Below, piece by piece: positions 46,401-55,414 of a stretch of DNA of 64,000 bases. Positions within the stretch are counted from its first letter, which is position 1, and the number at the start of each line of letters is the position of its first letter. Position numbers and translations under genes: made by a program. The notes under the pieces were generated by a model, which was not told the DNA's origin, did no database searches, and was given only the letters and a program-made list of their open reading frames with translations. The stretch is from Acidovorax_G lacteus. Lineage in GTDB: Bacteria; Pseudomonadota; Gammaproteobacteria; Burkholderiales; Burkholderiaceae_C. The stretch spans positions 1 through 64,000 of the forward strand of contig NZ_BAABEX010000001.1 in assembly GCF_039540375.1 (NCBI RefSeq). The letters run 5' to 3'.

Positions 46401-46806
46401 AGCGCGGGCACGCCGGGCCGCGCGGCCCGCCACGGCGGTGGCGCTGCATGCCCGTGGTGCACAGGCTCACGGACGGTGTCCGCGGCCACACGATGACGGC
46501 TGCACAGAAACCGCTTGGACATCAGGGGGTGAAGCGGTTAAATGAATCCAGCGAAACGCATCCCACGCAGCAGGTTCGCGTGTCCCTTGGCCCACGTGCG
46601 GTAACGGTGTGGCCGCGATGGGGCCGCAAACATCCGCTGCGCTGGAGATGTGCCGATTGTGGAAGGTGCTCGTGCGCGGGCAAGTCAGGGCTGGCTGCAG
46701 CCGCCTGGCCCGGGCAGAGCGTTGGCGGAGGGTGGCCGTGGGCCGGGGGCGCCTTGCTGCGCACCCTGCACGCGACCGCATGGTTCATTCTTCACAAGGG
46801 GGGCGT
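46401..46806. other. Intergenic region before the chemoreceptor gene
   Basis: 406 bp without a clear gene. GGGCCGCGCGGCCC at 46415-46428 is a perfect GC palindrome 15 bp after acdR and may be a terminator-like hairpin. I looked for a flagellar sigma-28 promoter and found only a poor match near 46535. Confidence 0.45.
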
Positions 46807-48444
46807 ATGCGAATCGTGGACTTGAGGCTGGGCGTCCGGCTGGGCGCATCTTTCGTTGTGGTGCTGTTGCTCACCGCGGTCATTGCGGCCATTGGCGCCG
46901 TCAACATTCTGTCTTTGCGCTCCAGCAACGAGCAGGTGGCCAAGGTGGACATGCGCCGCATGGAGCTGGCGCAGAACTGGGAAAACGACATCCAGATGAA
47001 CTGGCTGCGCACGGAGGCCATCCTCAAGAGCAACGATCTAGCCTTTGTGGAGAAGCAAAGCCGGGAGATTGCGGCGGTCTCGGAGGCCGCCAGCAAGCGG
47101 CTGGAGCAGATCCGAGGCCTGCTGGACTCTGATCGCAACCGCGAGCTGTTTGCCGAGGCCACCCAGATCCGCGACGCCTACCGCGCCAAGCGGGCCGAAT
47201 TGGTCAAGGCCAAGCAGGCCGGTCAGGACGTGGGGGCAGCGGTCGACACGGAGCTGGCCCCCATGATCCAGCGCTACAGCGCCGTGCTGGGCCAGTTGGT
47301 GGACTCCATCGAGCACCAGGTGGACGACAACCTGCAGGCCGTCTCCAGCCGTGCCAACGCGGGCTTGGTCTGGATGGGCGTCAGCGGGGCCTGCGCCCTG
47401 CTGGCCGGCCTGCTGCTGGGTTTCCTGGCCACACGTTCGGTCACGCAGCCTCTGATGCAGGCTGTGCGCGCCACGCATGCGATTGCGCAAGGCGATCTGG
47501 TGACGCCGGTGCATTCCGGGCGCCGGGATGAGATGGGGGAGCTGCTGGAGGCCCTGGACACCATGCGGCACCGGCTTGCCGACATCGTGGCGACGGTGCG
47601 GGCCAGCTCGGAGACGGTGGCCGACGCCACGGCCGAGATTTCGCAGGGCAATCAGGATCTGTCAGCCCGCACCGAGCGGCAGGCCAGCGCGCTGGAGGAA
47701 ACGGCTGCGTCCATGGAAGAGCTGGACTCCACGGTGCGGCAGAACGCAGACAGCTCCCAGGCGGCCCGCCAGCTCGCAGACCGTGCCAATGCGGTGGCGC
47801 TGCAGGGTGGCCAGGTGGTGGCCCAGGTGGTGGAGACCATGAAGGGGATCAACGACAGTTCGCAGCGCATTGCCGACATCATTGGCGTGATCGACGGCAT
47901 TGCGTTTCAGACCAACATTCTGGCCCTCAACGCGGCCGTCGAAGCGGCCCGCGCCGGCGAGCAGGGCCGCGGTTTTGCCGTGGTGGCCAGCGAGGTGCGG
48001 GCGCTCGCGGGTCGCTCCGCCCAGGCGGCCAAGGAAATCAAGCAGCTCATTGCCGCCAGCGTGCACCGGGTGGAGCAGGGCTCCAGCCAGGTGGATCAGG
48101 CCGGTCACACCATGGAGGAAGTGGTGCAGGCCATCCGGCGTGTGACCGACATCGTGCGGGAAATCAGCGCTGCCAGCGCCGAGCAAAGTGAGGGCCTTTC
48201 GCAGGTCAGTGAGGCGGTCAGCCACATGGACCAAACCACCCAGCAGAACGCGGCCCTGGTCGAGCAGATGGCCGCTGCGGCACACAGCATGAAGAGCCAG
48301 GCGCAGCAGCTGGTGTCCGCCGTGGCGGTGTTCCGGCTTGCGGGGCGGCCCGATGGCGCTGCAGGGGCTTGGGTGGAGGCTGCCAGGGCGGGCGTTTCCG
48401 GACGGTCTGCGCCCGCCTTGCTGTCAGAAGCCGCCCCGGGCTGA
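46807..48444 (+). CDS. Methyl-accepting chemotaxis protein
   Basis: 545-residue inner-membrane chemoreceptor. First membrane span about residues 12-34 (ASFVVVLLLTAVIAAIGAVN), a periplasmic four-helix bundle to about 190, then a second span (VWMGVSGACALLAGLLLGFL). HAMP and the cytoplasmic signalling coil follow. The hairpin tip is GIAFQTNILALNAAVEAARA followed by GEQGRGFAVVASEVR. Methylation-type Glu/Gln-rich helices flank it. There is no C-terminal NWETF-like pentapeptide. The ligand cannot be told. Confidence 0.93.
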   Translation: MRIVDLRLGVRLGASFVVVLLLTAVIAAIGAVNILSLRSSNEQVAKVDMRRMELAQNWENDIQMNWLRTEAILKSNDLAFVEKQSREIAAVSEAASKRLEQIRGLLDSDRNRELFAEATQIRDAYRAKRAELVKAKQAGQDVGAAVDTELAPMIQRYSAVLGQLVDSIEHQVDDNLQAVSSRANAGLVWMGVSGACALLAGLLLGFLATRSVTQPLMQAVRATHAIAQGDLVTPVHSGRRDEMGELLEALDTMRHRLADIVATVRASSETVADATAEISQGNQDLSARTERQASALEETAASMEELDSTVRQNADSSQAARQLADRANAVALQGGQVVAQVVETMKGINDSSQRIADIIGVIDGIAFQTNILALNAAVEAARAGEQGRGFAVVASEVRALAGRSAQAAKEIKQLIAASVHRVEQGSSQVDQAGHTMEEVVQAIRRVTDIVREISAASAEQSEGLSQVSEAVSHMDQTTQQNAALVEQMAAAAHSMKSQAQQLVSAVAVFRLAGRPDGAAGAWVEAARAGVSGRSAPALLSEAAPG

Positions 48445-48520
48445 CCCGAGCGCTCCGCTCGGGGCCGGGCACGCGGCCTTGTGCGCCCTGTTCGGCCGCG
48501 TGCAGGCCCCAGGGGCCAGG

Positions 48521-49714
48521 TCAGGCAGCTTCCACGCCAAAGCGCAGGCCAGCGTGGGCCTGCAGGCGTGCGATGAGCGCGTCGCCCAGGGCTGGGGCCG
48601 GGGTCCAGATGCCGCCGGGCGTTTGCGGGGCGTCTTGCAGCAGGCACACCGCGGCCTCGGCAATCATCTTGGAGGTCGAGCCGTAGCCTGGGTCGCGGTC
48701 GCCTTGCACACCCACGCGCAGCTGGTGGCCCGCGTCGTCGCTGCCCAGGAAGAGCACGTCGTAAAAGCCGTTCTCGCGCTCCTCGCGCGAGGGGCCTTCG
48801 CCCGGCTTGGGGCCTTTGTCCGAGCCCAGCGACTTGTCGCCCGCCACGGCCGTGGCCAAGGCTTCGCCCTTGGCACCGGGGCCGGTGATGAGCATTTCGT
48901 CGTACACGAAGTCGCTGCCGTAGGCGTGGCCCAGCAGCAGGTTGGAGCGGTGCACGTTGCGCGTGTTGATCGCGGCCATCACGAACGGGGCCACCCACAC
49001 GCCTTCACCGCCCACGGTGCCCAGGGCGTCGTCCACCATGGGCTTGGCGCCCGACGGCTGGCGCGGCCCCTCAAAGCCGGGCGTGAGCGAGAACGGGTTC
49101 TTGAGCAGATCGAGCACGCCGGGCTGCGTAGCGGCTGCGGCCATGGTGGCCTTCAGGCTGGCGGCCGTGCCGCCCGAGAAGGTGCCCTTCATCTTGCGCA
49201 CCCGGCCGCGCACGCGGTTGGCGGCGTGGCCAAAGCGCTGGCGGAACTCCTTTTGCAGCAGGAACACGCCCATGTCGAACGGAATCGAGTCAAACCCGCA
49301 CGAGAACACGATGCGCGCACCGCTGGCCTTGGCCGCGGCTTCGTGCGCGTCGATCATCTGGCGCATCCAGGCGGGCTCGCCGCACAAGTCCACGTAGTCC
49401 ACGCCGCTCTTCGCGCAGGCGGCCACGAGTTCGTTGCCATACAGCTGGTACGGGCCCACGGTGGTCAGCACCAGGCGCGTGGCATCCATCAGCGCCTGCA
49501 GGCTGGCTGGGTCGGTGGTGTCGGTCACCACCAGGGGGGTGTCGGCCGGTGCGCCGAGTTCGTCGCGCACGGCTGCGAGCTTCTCGGCATTGCGCCCGCC
49601 CATGGCCCAGCGCAGACCGCTGCCGGCCGGGTAGCGTTGCAGCAGGTATTCGACCACCAGGCGGCCGGTGAAGCCGGTGGCACCGTGGACAACAAGGTCA
49701 AAAGCTTTGGTCAT
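48521..49714 (-). CDS. Saccharopine dehydrogenase-like oxidoreductase
   Basis: 397-residue protein. The Rossmann start is MTKAFDLVVHGATGFTGRLV then VEYLLQRYP. VDYVDLCGEPAWMRQMIDAH and FSCGFDSIPFDMGVF are typical of the saccharopine dehydrogenase-like family, also called trans-acting enoyl reductase in mycobacteria. Substrate is unknown; lipid metabolism is possible. Start ATG at 49714. It is convergent with the chemoreceptor gene. Confidence 0.85.
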   Translation of the reverse strand: MTKAFDLVVHGATGFTGRLVVEYLLQRYPAGSGLRWAMGGRNAEKLAAVRDELGAPADTPLVVTDTTDPASLQALMDATRLVLTTVGPYQLYGNELVAACAKSGVDYVDLCGEPAWMRQMIDAHEAAAKASGARIVFSCGFDSIPFDMGVFLLQKEFRQRFGHAANRVRGRVRKMKGTFSGGTAASLKATMAAAATQPGVLDLLKNPFSLTPGFEGPRQPSGAKPMVDDALGTVGGEGVWVAPFVMAAINTRNVHRSNLLLGHAYGSDFVYDEMLITGPGAKGEALATAVAGDKSLGSDKGPKPGEGPSREERENGFYDVLFLGSDDAGHQLRVGVQGDRDPGYGSTSKMIAEAAVCLLQDAPQTPGGIWTPAPALGDALIARLQAHAGLRFGVEAA

Positions 49715-49991
49715 GAGGGGCCCCGCGGGCTGAAAGTGGATGTGCCGCGCATTCTGCGCAGGGCGGAGAAGCGCGGCTGTCGCACAGGTGCCGCCGCAGG
49801 GTTTTTGCGGACGGGGCGGTGCCACGCCGCCCGCGCCTGCTGAGCGCTGGGTGTGAAAAAGTACCGTATGGTGATACTTTTCGTGCGTTGGATCGCCACT
49901 TTGCAGCTTCAATGCAGCCTTTCGGGGGGCGCGAGGGCACCATTCGCTCCGTGTTCAACCCCTGCGGCCCTGGTGGCCCGAAGCGACGATC

Positions 49992-50495
49992 ATGTCCTCT
50001 GCTCCTGCTCCCATCGTGATTCAGCGTGATACCCGGGCCTGGCAGTTCCAGGTGTGGGCCTCGTTCGGCATCGCCGTGTTTTTGTGTGCCGTGGGCCTGG
50101 CCTGGCTGCCGGGGGCCGAGCTGGAGCGTGCCTTCATGGTCATGGGCTACGTGTTCTGTCTGTCGGCGGCCTTTGTGTTGGCCAAGTTTGTGCGCGACAA
50201 CCAGCACACCCGCCGCGGGGCAGGCGACACCCCGATGTGGAAGCTGGTGGTCTGGGGCGGTTTTGCCGTGGCCATGGGCCTGACCGGCTGGGGCCTGCTG
50301 GGCATGGACATCAACGTCACCTACAAGGCCTTCCTCGGCGTGAGCTGGCTGTACCTGATCACCACCGCCTTCACGCTGGCCAAGATGCTGCGCGACCGCC
50401 ACGAGGCCGACCTGCTCGAAGCCCGCCTGCAAGGCCGCCGCGATGCCGCTTCCAGCGCCAGCCAGCCGGCTGCGCCGGTGGGTGCCGAGCGTTGA
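49992..50495 (+). CDS. YiaA/YiaB-like inner-membrane protein
   Basis: 167-residue protein with two similar halves, each with two membrane spans: FGIAVFLCAVGLAWLPGAEL with MVMGYVFCLSAAFVLAKFVR, and WGGFAVAMGLTGWGLLGMDI with GVSWLYLITTAFTLAKMLRD. The internal repeat ends (LAKFVRDN and LAKMLRDR) are the YiaAB signature. Function is unknown. Confidence 0.85.
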   Translation: MSSAPAPIVIQRDTRAWQFQVWASFGIAVFLCAVGLAWLPGAELERAFMVMGYVFCLSAAFVLAKFVRDNQHTRRGAGDTPMWKLVVWGGFAVAMGLTGWGLLGMDINVTYKAFLGVSWLYLITTAFTLAKMLRDRHEADLLEARLQGRRDAASSASQPAAPVGAER

Positions 50496-50587
50496 TGCAG
50501 CCTGCGGACGTTCCCCCACCTGCTACCTGCTACCTGCTACCTGAGACCTGCTGTCACTTTCTGATCCTGCCCACGGAGAAACCGACC

Positions 50588-51064
50588 ATGAAATTGTCTT
50601 TGTCCCAACTGCCCGGGCCCCGTGCCCTGCGCGCCACCGCTGCGGTGCTGGCCCTGGGCGCGGCCCTGGTGGCCCTGCCGGCCCGGGCGCAGAGCGAGGC
50701 CTCGCTGATGCTGTCCATGCTGCCCGTGGCCTCGGTGGTGGGCGCGGCGGCCGTGGGTTCCACCGCCGCCGGTGCCGTGGTGGCCCTGCCCGCCGCGCTG
50801 TCGGTGGGCGGTGCGGTGCTCACCGTGCGGGCCGTAGAAGCGTCGGCCACCGGCACCGTGCTGGTGCTGGAGCGCGCCTCCGACGGCGCCCGTGTGAGCG
50901 TCGAGATCGCGGGCCGCGGCGTGGCGGCCTCGGCCTACGGCGTGGGCACGGTGGTGGCGTGCAGCGTCATCGGTACGGGCGTGATCCTGTCGGCCGCAGG
51001 CGAGGCGATTGCCTTCATTCCCAACGCACTGGGCCGTGCCCTGTTGCACAACGAGCGGCTGTGA
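50588..51064 (+). CDS. Secreted or membrane hypothetical protein
   Basis: 158-residue protein with a signal peptide (LRATAAVLALGAALVALPAR then A|QSEAS). Two further hydrophobic, Gly/Ala/Val-rich stretches follow (LPVASVVGAAAVGSTAAGAV and GVGTVVACSVIGTGVILSAA). I do not recognise a family. The DUF2145 gene starts 3 bp after its stop, so the two are co-transcribed. Confidence 0.75.
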   Translation: MKLSLSQLPGPRALRATAAVLALGAALVALPARAQSEASLMLSMLPVASVVGAAAVGSTAAGAVVALPAALSVGGAVLTVRAVEASATGTVLVLERASDGARVSVEIAGRGVAASAYGVGTVVACSVIGTGVILSAAGEAIAFIPNALGRALLHNERL

Positions 51065-51066
51065 CC

Positions 51067-52179
51067 ATGATGAATATCCCCGTGAGCCTCGATGCGGCCC
51101 CGCACCGCCCCCAGAGCGGGCGGCTCTTCGGGCACGTCCAAACCTACGCAGGCAGGCTTGGAGCCGCGGCCCTCAGCCCCTTCTCTCTGCACGCTGCGCG
51201 CTTCGGGAAGGGGGACGATGCCCTCACTGCGGGGCGGCCCTTGCTCGAGGTAAAGCACATCCCCCTGAGCCGCTGCGCGGCTTCCCCCTTCTCTCTGCGC
51301 GCTGCGCGCTCCGGGAAGGGGGACGATGCCTTCGCGGCGGGGCGGCCCTTGCTTGGCATCTCTGGCCGGGGCCGAGCCCTGTGGTTGGGCTGCGCGGTCG
51401 CCATCGCCGCCGTGATGCTCGCCGCCACACCCGCCCACGCAGGGCGGTCGTGCGAGGCCCGCAAGCCCACGCCCCAGACCATCGAGCGCGGCATGCTGTT
51501 GGCCGAGCGCACGGCCGCGGCGCTGAACGCCGAGCACGCCGCCAGCGGTGCGCAGGTGGTGTTGCTGGCGCGTGCCGGGCAAGACCTCTCCCGCTACGGC
51601 CTGCGCTATTCGCACCTGGGCTGGGCCTACCGCACGCCCGACGGGGCCTGGCGCGTGGTGCACAAGCTCAACGACTGCGGCACGGCCGTGGGCCACCTGT
51701 ACCGGCAGGGGCTGGGCGAGTTCTTTCTGGACGACCTGTGGCGGCACGAGGCCGTGTGGCTGCTGCCCACGCCCGCGGTGCAGCAGGCGCTGTGGCCCGT
51801 GCTGCAGGACAACGCCCGCGCCCGCCTGCTGCAGCACGCCCCTTACAGCATGGTCAGCTACGTGTGGGGGCGGCGCTACCAGCAGTCCAACCAGTGGGCC
51901 ATTGAAACCCTGGCTGCGGCCATGGAGCCTGCCACGGTGCGCACGCGCGAGCAGGCCCAGGCGTGGCTGCAGTTCAAGGGCTACGAGCCGACCACGCTGC
52001 GCCTGGGGCCGCTCACGCGCCTGGGTGGGCGCGTGGGCTCGGCCAATGTGGCGTTCGACGACCACCCGGGCGACAAGCGCTTTGCCGACCGCATCGAAAC
52101 CGTCACAGTGGATTCGGTGCTGGCCTGGATGCCCCGCGCCCAACTGGGCAGCGCGCCGCGCACGGTCACGCTGCCCTGA
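51067..52179 (+). CDS. DUF2145 family protein with a repeat-derived N-terminal extension
   Basis: The conserved part, from GRSCEARKPTPQTIERGMLL onward (about 245 residues), is DUF2145. It has KLNDCGTAVGHLYRQGLGEF and SMVSYVWGRRYQQSNQWAIE. It is preceded by a good signal peptide (ALWLGCAVAIAAVMLAATPA then HA|GRS). Between this and the first ATGs (51067, 51070) lie about 100 codons made largely of two translated family A repeats, reading SPFSLHAARFGKGDDALTAG and SPFSLRAARSGKGDDAFAAG. Either translation starts downstream at a TTG or GTG near 51380, or the protein has a displaced signal. Confidence 0.75.
   Translation: MMNIPVSLDAAPHRPQSGRLFGHVQTYAGRLGAAALSPFSLHAARFGKGDDALTAGRPLLEVKHIPLSRCAASPFSLRAARSGKGDDAFAAGRPLLGISGRGRALWLGCAVAIAAVMLAATPAHAGRSCEARKPTPQTIERGMLLAERTAAALNAEHAASGAQVVLLARAGQDLSRYGLRYSHLGWAYRTPDGAWRVVHKLNDCGTAVGHLYRQGLGEFFLDDLWRHEAVWLLPTPAVQQALWPVLQDNARARLLQHAPYSMVSYVWGRRYQQSNQWAIETLAAAMEPATVRTREQAQAWLQFKGYEPTTLRLGPLTRLGGRVGSANVAFDDHPGDKRFADRIETVTVDSVLAWMPRAQLGSAPRTVTLP
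51176..51245 (+). repeat. Interspersed repeat family A, copy A4
   Basis: Contains CTTCGGGAAGGGGGACGATG then CCCTCACTGCGGGGCGGCCC and TTGCT. It forms a near-tandem pair with copy A5 and keeps the reading frame of the DUF2145 gene. Confidence 0.75.
51261..51355 (+). repeat. Interspersed repeat family A, copy A5
   Basis: Starts CCCCCTGAGCCGCTGCGCGG, passes CTCCGGGAAGGGGGACGATG and ends GGCGGGGCGGCCCTTGCTTG. Its starts are 85 bp from those of A4. It is read in frame in the DUF2145 gene. Confidence 0.75.
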
Positions 52180-52243
52180 AGCGGGCCACCCGCCCAGCGG
52201 AGCGCCTGGGCCGCCGGGCGGTGCAAAACCTTGGTGCCAAATT

Positions 52244-52296
52244 GGCTGCTCGTGCTTTATATTCAAGCACGAGCAGCTACTAAAACAATAGCAAAA
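52244..52296. repeat. Hairpin repeat family B, copy B6
   Basis: GCTGCTCGTGCTT and AAGCACGAGCAGC pair perfectly across TATATTC (52245-52277), followed by TACTAAAACAATAGCAAAAA. It lies between the DUF2145 gene and the next gene, and could stop or slow transcription. Confidence 0.75.
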
Positions 52297-52359
52297 AGGC
52301 GGTCTGCTGCCACCGTTGTCTGGGGCCCGTGTTGGCCCACACCCTTGGAGGGATGTTCC

Positions 52360-53484
52360 ATGAGCAAGTCCTTGCGTCTGTCTGAAAAATGGTTCCGCCG
52401 CGGCCTGTGGCTGGTGGCGGTGGTGTTTGCCGGATTCCTCATCGGGCTGGGCGGTACGCTGGTGGGCGACCTGCCCAAGGTCGAGCAGGCGCTGTCGCTC
52501 GACCAGTTCATCGACGCCCGCGAGGCCCGCCGCCTGCGCGAGCAGTCGCGTACCGCCCGCGAGGCCGAACAAGACGCCCAGGCCGCGCTGGAGCAGGCGC
52601 AGCTGCAGCGCAGCAAGGTGCGCAGCGAGGTGCAGTCTGAGCAGGACGCATTTGCCCAGTGGATGGCCACGCGCAGCGTCACGCAGCGTGCCGAGCACGA
52701 CCCCGAGGTGCTGGCCCGCACCCGGCGGCTGGAGCAGTTGCGCGCCGACGAGCGCCGCACCCAGCAGGGCGTCGAGGCGCAGCAGCAGGCCGCACTGGAC
52801 GCCCGCCAGACGGCCCAGGCCGCGCAGCGCGCGCTGGCCGATCTGGAACGCAGCGGCTACGACAGCATGTCGTCGGCCCGGCGCGCGCAGGAGCTGCGCG
52901 TGTTCCTCTACCGCCTGGCCCTCACGCTGCCGCTGCTGGCCCTGGCCGGCTGGCTGTTCGTGCGCCACCGCAAGGGCACCTGGTGGCCGTTTGTGTGGGG
53001 CTTCATCATCTTTGCGCTGTTCACCTTCTTCTTTGAACTGGTGCCCTACTTGCCCAGCTACGGCGGCTATGTGCGCTATGCGGTGGGCATTCTCATCACC
53101 GTGCTCGTGGGGCGCTACGGCATTCTGGCGCTCAACCGCTACCTGGAGCGGCAGAAGCAGGCCGAAGCCAAGCCCGACACCGAACGCCGCAAGGAGCTGG
53201 GCTACGACGTGGCCCTGGCCCGGCTGGCCAAAAGCGTGTGCCCGGGCTGCGAGCGCCCGGTGGACCTGAAGAACGAAAAAATCGACTTCTGCCCGCACTG
53301 CGGCATTGGCCTGTTCGACCGCTGCGGAGCCTGCGGCACCCGCAAGAGCGCGTTTGCCCGCTTCTGCCATGCGTGCGGCACGGCGGCGCGCGGAGACGGC
53401 GCAGACGCCGCCCCGGACCACGCCCCCGCAAGCGCGGCCCCGGCGACTGCGCAGCCCACTCCGCAGGCTCCTGCTGCGGGCTGA
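52360..53484 (+). CDS. Membrane protein with coiled coil and double zinc ribbon
   Basis: 374 residues. One membrane span near the start (GLWLVAVVFAGFLIGLGGTL). Then a long coiled coil rich in Glu, Gln, Arg and Ala (about 60-180), and three further spans (FLYRLALTLPLLALAGWLFV, WPFVWGFIIFALFTFFFELV, VRYAVGILITVLVGRYG). At the end are zinc ribbons CPGC ... CPHC and CGAC ... CHAC (about 280-340), then an Ala/Pro tail. I do not recognise the family. The start ATG at 52360 follows TTGGAGGG. Confidence 0.82.
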   Translation: MSKSLRLSEKWFRRGLWLVAVVFAGFLIGLGGTLVGDLPKVEQALSLDQFIDAREARRLREQSRTAREAEQDAQAALEQAQLQRSKVRSEVQSEQDAFAQWMATRSVTQRAEHDPEVLARTRRLEQLRADERRTQQGVEAQQQAALDARQTAQAAQRALADLERSGYDSMSSARRAQELRVFLYRLALTLPLLALAGWLFVRHRKGTWWPFVWGFIIFALFTFFFELVPYLPSYGGYVRYAVGILITVLVGRYGILALNRYLERQKQAEAKPDTERRKELGYDVALARLAKSVCPGCERPVDLKNEKIDFCPHCGIGLFDRCGACGTRKSAFARFCHACGTAARGDGADAAPDHAPASAAPATAQPTPQAPAAG

Positions 53485-53545
53485 GCAGCGACCCGCTGCA
53501 TGCCCGCGCGGGGCGGGCGCTGGGCGTGTGGCGCGGGTTGCGGCT

Positions 53546-54094
53546 TTAGCGCGCGGTGCGCATCTGCCGCACCCACCGGCGCAGGCGGCGCACCGCCTGG
53601 CGGCGCAGCACCCGCGCCACGCGCCAGGCGCGCGTAGCGTGCAGCAGGGCCAGCAGCCGGGTCTTGGCGCGCATCCAGTGCGCGTGCAGCCAGGCAAACG
53701 CGGCGATTTGCAGCAGCGCAGGCTGCGTCAGCATGTACAGCCGCGCCACCACGGCCGTGCCCACCACCTTGGCGGCCAGCACCACCGCCAGCCCCAGCAG
53801 CATGTGGCCATGCGCCATGGCCGCCAGGGCCAGCAGCTTGACGGGCAGCAGCGCCAGGCTGGGCAGCGCAAACAGCGCAAGGGCTCCCCAGGGTGGCAGG
53901 TGGCGGATGCGCCGCTCCACCCAGCGCAGGCCGGGCCAGCGCCCGATGCGCGCCAGCCAGCGCGCCAGTGGCTCCCAGCCCCATTCCTCGAACGCCACCA
54001 GCAGCGCCAGCAGCAGGGCCAGCGCGCGGCCCGGTGCGCGCAGCAGCCGGGCGGTCCAGCCGGTGCCGGGTGGGCGTGGGGGTGTGTCAGACAC
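53546..54094 (-). CDS. Membrane protein of unknown function coupled to tgt
   Basis: About 182 residues with two or three hydrophobic segments (ALALLLALLVAFEEWGWEPL, LALFALPSLALLPVKLLALA, LGLAVVLAAKVVGTAVVARL). The end is very basic (RRQAVRRLRRWVRQMRTAR). The frame is open further upstream, but I choose the GTG at 54094, which overlaps the tgt stop by 8 bp and suggests coupled translation. No known family is evident. Confidence 0.7.
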   Translation of the reverse strand: MSDTPPRPPGTGWTARLLRAPGRALALLLALLVAFEEWGWEPLARWLARIGRWPGLRWVERRIRHLPPWGALALFALPSLALLPVKLLALAAMAHGHMLLGLAVVLAAKVVGTAVVARLYMLTQPALLQIAAFAWLHAHWMRAKTRLLALLHATRAWRVARVLRRQAVRRLRRWVRQMRTAR

Positions 54095-55259
54095 CGCGGG
54101 CGCGGTCGGCCTTGAACTGCGCGCGGAACTGCGCAAATGTGCCGGCGTCCAGCGCCTCGCGCACCTCGCGCATCAGGTTCAGGTAGTAGTGCAGGTTGTG
54201 GATGGTGGTGAGCATGGGGCCCAGCATCTCGCCACAGCGGTCCAGGTGGTGCAGGTAGGCGCGGCTGAAGCCGCCGCGGCCGCCCTGGTCCCACGCAACG
54301 CCGTCCTTGCCCGCACAGGCGTGGCAGGTGCAGCTTGGGTCCAGCGGCTGGTGGTCGGTCTTGTGGCGCGCGTTGCGGATCTTCAGGTCGCCGTAGCGCG
54401 TGAAGATGGTGCCGTTGCGGGCATTGCGCGTGGGCATCACGCAGTCGAACATGTCCACGCCCTGGGCCACGCCTTCCACCAAGTCTTCGGGCGTGCCCAC
54501 GCCCATCAGGTAGCGGGGTTTGTGCGCGGGCAGGCGGTGCGGCGTGTGCGCCATGATGCGCAGCATCTCGTCCTTGGGCTCGCCCACGCTCACGCCGCCA
54601 ATCGCGTAGCCGGGGAAGTCCATCTCCACCAGCGCTTCGAGCGACTCCTGCCGCAAGTGCTCGTACATGCCACCCTGCACGATGCCGAACAGCGCATTGG
54701 GGTTGGCGAGGCGCTCGAATTCGGCCTTGGAGCGCAGCGCCCAGCGGCGGCTCATCTCCATGCTCTTGCGCGCTTCAAGCTCGGTGGTCAGGTGGCCGTT
54801 GGTCTCGTAGGGCGTGCACTCGTCGAGCTGCATCACGATGTCGGAGTTCAGCACCGTCTGGATCTGCATGCTCACCTCGGGCGACATGAACAGCTTGTCG
54901 CCGTTCACCGGGCTCGCAAAGTGCACGCCTTCTTCGGTGATCTTGCGCATGGCGCCCAGGCTCCAGACCTGGAAGCCGCCCGAGTCGGTGAGGATGGGCT
55001 TGTGCCACTGCTCAAAGCCGTGCAGCCCGCCAAAGCTCTGCATCACATCCAGCCCCGGCCGCATCCACAGGTGGAAGGTGTTGCCCAGGATGATCTGCGC
55101 GCCCATGTCGTGCAGGCTCTGCGGCATCACGCCTTTGACGGTGCCGTAAGTGCCCACGGGCATGAAGATGGGCGTCTGCACCACGCCGTGGTTCAGGGTG
55201 AGTCGGCCGCGGCGCGCATGGCTGCCCGGGTCGGTGGTGAGGAGTTCGAACTGAAGCAT
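54087..55259 (-). CDS. tgt: tRNA-guanine transglycosylase
   Basis: 390-residue enzyme that swaps guanine-34 for preQ1 in tRNAs for Asp, Asn, His and Tyr during queuosine synthesis. Catalytic Asp is in ILTDSGGFQVWSL, and the second in GVDMFDCVMPTRNARNGTIF. The zinc site is CTCHAC ... CGEMLGP ... H. GGVSVGEPKDEMLRIM is also typical. The start ATG at 55259 is standard. queA, usually upstream, is not next to it. Confidence 0.97.
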   Translation of the reverse strand: MLQFELLTTDPGSHARRGRLTLNHGVVQTPIFMPVGTYGTVKGVMPQSLHDMGAQIILGNTFHLWMRPGLDVMQSFGGLHGFEQWHKPILTDSGGFQVWSLGAMRKITEEGVHFASPVNGDKLFMSPEVSMQIQTVLNSDIVMQLDECTPYETNGHLTTELEARKSMEMSRRWALRSKAEFERLANPNALFGIVQGGMYEHLRQESLEALVEMDFPGYAIGGVSVGEPKDEMLRIMAHTPHRLPAHKPRYLMGVGTPEDLVEGVAQGVDMFDCVMPTRNARNGTIFTRYGDLKIRNARHKTDHQPLDPSCTCHACAGKDGVAWDQGGRGGFSRAYLHHLDRCGEMLGPMLTTIHNLHYYLNLMREVREALDAGTFAQFRAQFKADRARGV

Positions 55260-55414
55260 GGTGCGCCGATTTTCGCAGGCCCGTGCCAGCGGTGGGGGCA
55301 GGGCTTCCGGGCACGCGGCCGCGGTTCTACACTGGGCTTGCCGCGGCGCAGGCCGTGCTGCCCGTCAGCCCTGTGGGCTGGCCTTGTCGTCAACGCAACT
55401 GCGGGAGGTGTGCC

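Noticed and set aside
46500..46806. Sigma-28 flagellar promoter before the chemoreceptor gene
   Set aside because: TAAA at 46538 is followed at the right distance by GCATCCCA, a poor match to GCCGATAA.
50935..53697. 920-residue minus-strand frame
   Set aside because: Shadow across three plus-strand genes and two repeats; composition is Arg/Ala/Gly/His without motifs.
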